Origin: Desulfobacteraceae bacterium
GTDB taxonomy: Bacteria > Desulfobacterota > Desulfobacteria > Desulfobacterales > JAABPS01
Assembly: GCA_011391835.1 (NCBI GenBank)
Contig: JAABPS010000023.1
Coordinates: 1-15,031 of the forward strand
DNA length: 15,031 nucleotides
Direction: 5' to 3'
Shown here in pieces: positions 14,423-15,031 of this stretch. The translations under genes and the position numbers were made by a program. A model generated the notes under the pieces. The model saw only the letters and a program-made list of their open reading frames with translations, did not search any database and was not told the DNA's origin. Position 1 is the first letter of the stretch. Each line of letters opens with the position of its first letter.

Positions 14423-15031
14423 AAATCATATTGTGGTAAGCCTCTTTTCCGAGAAGGTGTTATCCAGATATAATCAGCAAGGGGCAGCCCGGCATCCATT
14501 CCTGCAGATGTGAGTACCACCGTTCGAAACGAAGCACCGGTTCTTTTGTATGCTCTATCCGGAATTCCAAATTTTTGGACAATATGTCCGTTCCCCGTGA
14601 TGATAATCATTTTATGGCTTCCCGCATGACGGGCAATGGCTTCTGCCATGGCATCTTCCCATACACACTGCGCAGAATAAAAGTTTTCAAAATCATCCAT
14701 CCCCATGACTTGATGAAGGTCAAATATTTTCTTTACATACCGTCGGTGTTCATTATTGGATAGGTTGATCTCTTCAGGCAGGTATCTTTTTTCAGCCTCA
14801 GAAAGGCTGGCAATGCCACCGGTTGCTATTTTCGGAGGAATATGGAAGGGGACATTAAGAGCAATCAACCGGATCCTTTTTTCCTTCAGATACTCGAGGA
14901 TATCTGCGTATAGTTCATCGTCCATTTTCCAGTTAGCATACCAGTGAGTCTTTTTTAAAAATGTTTTTCGGTCCAGCTTTCCATCCGTCCACTGGTCAAG
15001 TATCGGCTGATACGTTTGATCAAACATTTCC
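14419..15031 (-). CDS. ChaN-family (Cofac_haem_bdg, iron-regulated/haem-binding) protein, N-terminus outside the window
   Basis: The frame is open to the window edge. The ATG at 15027 is almost certainly internal, because the residues read E-M-F-D and ChaN relatives carry (L)EMF-Q-P-LD within the protein. About 203 residues are visible. Family blocks are QPILDQW (7-13 counted from that Met), WYANWKMDDELYADILEYLKE (29-49), LIALNVP (54-60), QCVWEDAMAEAIARH (120-134) and the very conserved IIITGNGHI (141-149). The family is named for the Campylobacter haem-binding lipoprotein ChaN, and its enzymatic role is uncertain. A lipoprotein signal, if any, would lie to the right of the window. The stop codon overlaps that of nrdJ (14419-14421 against 14420-14422), with no functional link implied by the convergent order. 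Confidence 0.85.
   Translation of the reverse strand, partial: EMFDQTYQPILDQWTDGKLDRKTFLKKTHWYANWKMDDELYADILEYLKEKRIRLIALNVPFHIPPKIATGGIASLSEAEKRYLPEEINLSNNEHRRYVKKIFDLHQVMGMDDFENFYSAQCVWEDAMAEAIARHAGSHKMIIITGNGHIVQKFGIPDRAYKRTGASFRTVVLTSAGMDAGLPLADYIWITPSRKRGLPQYDF

Noticed and set aside
1..15031. Mobile element, prophage, CRISPR array, toxin-antitoxin or defence system
   Set aside because: No transposase, integrase, regularly spaced repeats or paired small genes of those families are visible; the genes are metabolic, transport and RNA/DNA housekeeping types.

Overview
The window reads as a chromosomal segment of a Gram-negative, moderately AT-rich anaerobe. The best guess is a Desulfobacterota (former Deltaproteobacteria) species. 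The signs are an Fhs-type formate--tetrahydrofolate ligase of the long, divergent kind I associate with that group, an adenosylcobalamin-dependent class II ribonucleotide reductase with upstream sites matching NrdR boxes, a lipobox lipoprotein, a DUF3124 protein, a ChaN-family protein, and a cobalamin-binding-domain (probable radical SAM) protein at the left edge. The taxonomic call is inference from protein style. No rRNA, tRNA, CRISPR array, insertion sequence, integrase or phage gene is visible, so this looks like ordinary core and near-core chromosome rather than a mobile island.

Layout. Positions 1-428 (minus) hold the N-terminal part of a B12-binding-domain protein cut by the window edge. 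It is separated by a strong terminator hairpin from fhs (555-2318, minus). A 255-bp divergent regulatory region with several inverted repeats follows, then an RNase II/R-family exoribonuclease (2574-4652, plus) and a TetR/AcrR-type regulator (4845-5477, plus) that ends in a near-perfect intrinsic terminator. Next comes a minus-strand block, read right to left: a small membrane-anchored hypothetical protein (8246-8731), an HD-domain phosphohydrolase (7409-8179), an NCS2/AzgA-type purine permease (6039-7355) and a glycine-rich lipoprotein (5542-5886) with its own promoter candidate. From 8976 the plus strand carries a Kef/YbaL-type cation:proton antiporter with a cytosolic TrkA/RCK module, followed at short distance by an exported DUF3124 protein. 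A 460-bp non-coding stretch (11470-11929) ends in the control region of nrdJ (11930-14422, plus). A minus-strand ChaN-like gene meets nrdJ tail to tail with a 4-bp overlap and runs off the right edge.

How the genes work together. fhs feeds formate into tetrahydrofolate one-carbon metabolism, probably the methyl branch of the Wood-Ljungdahl pathway. NrdJ makes deoxyribonucleotides without oxygen, using adenosylcobalamin. The HD phosphohydrolase and purine permease could form a nucleotide or purine salvage pair. The antiporter and DUF3124 protein form a likely two-gene envelope/ion-homeostasis unit.

The clearest regulatory observation is a tandem pair of NrdR-box-like 16-mers, offset by 31 bp, one of which overlaps a TTGACA promoter element upstream of nrdJ. 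I did not find a convincing, wholly new multi-gene system here. The less explained items are the uncharacterised proteins, the direct-repeat operators and the structured non-coding stretch.
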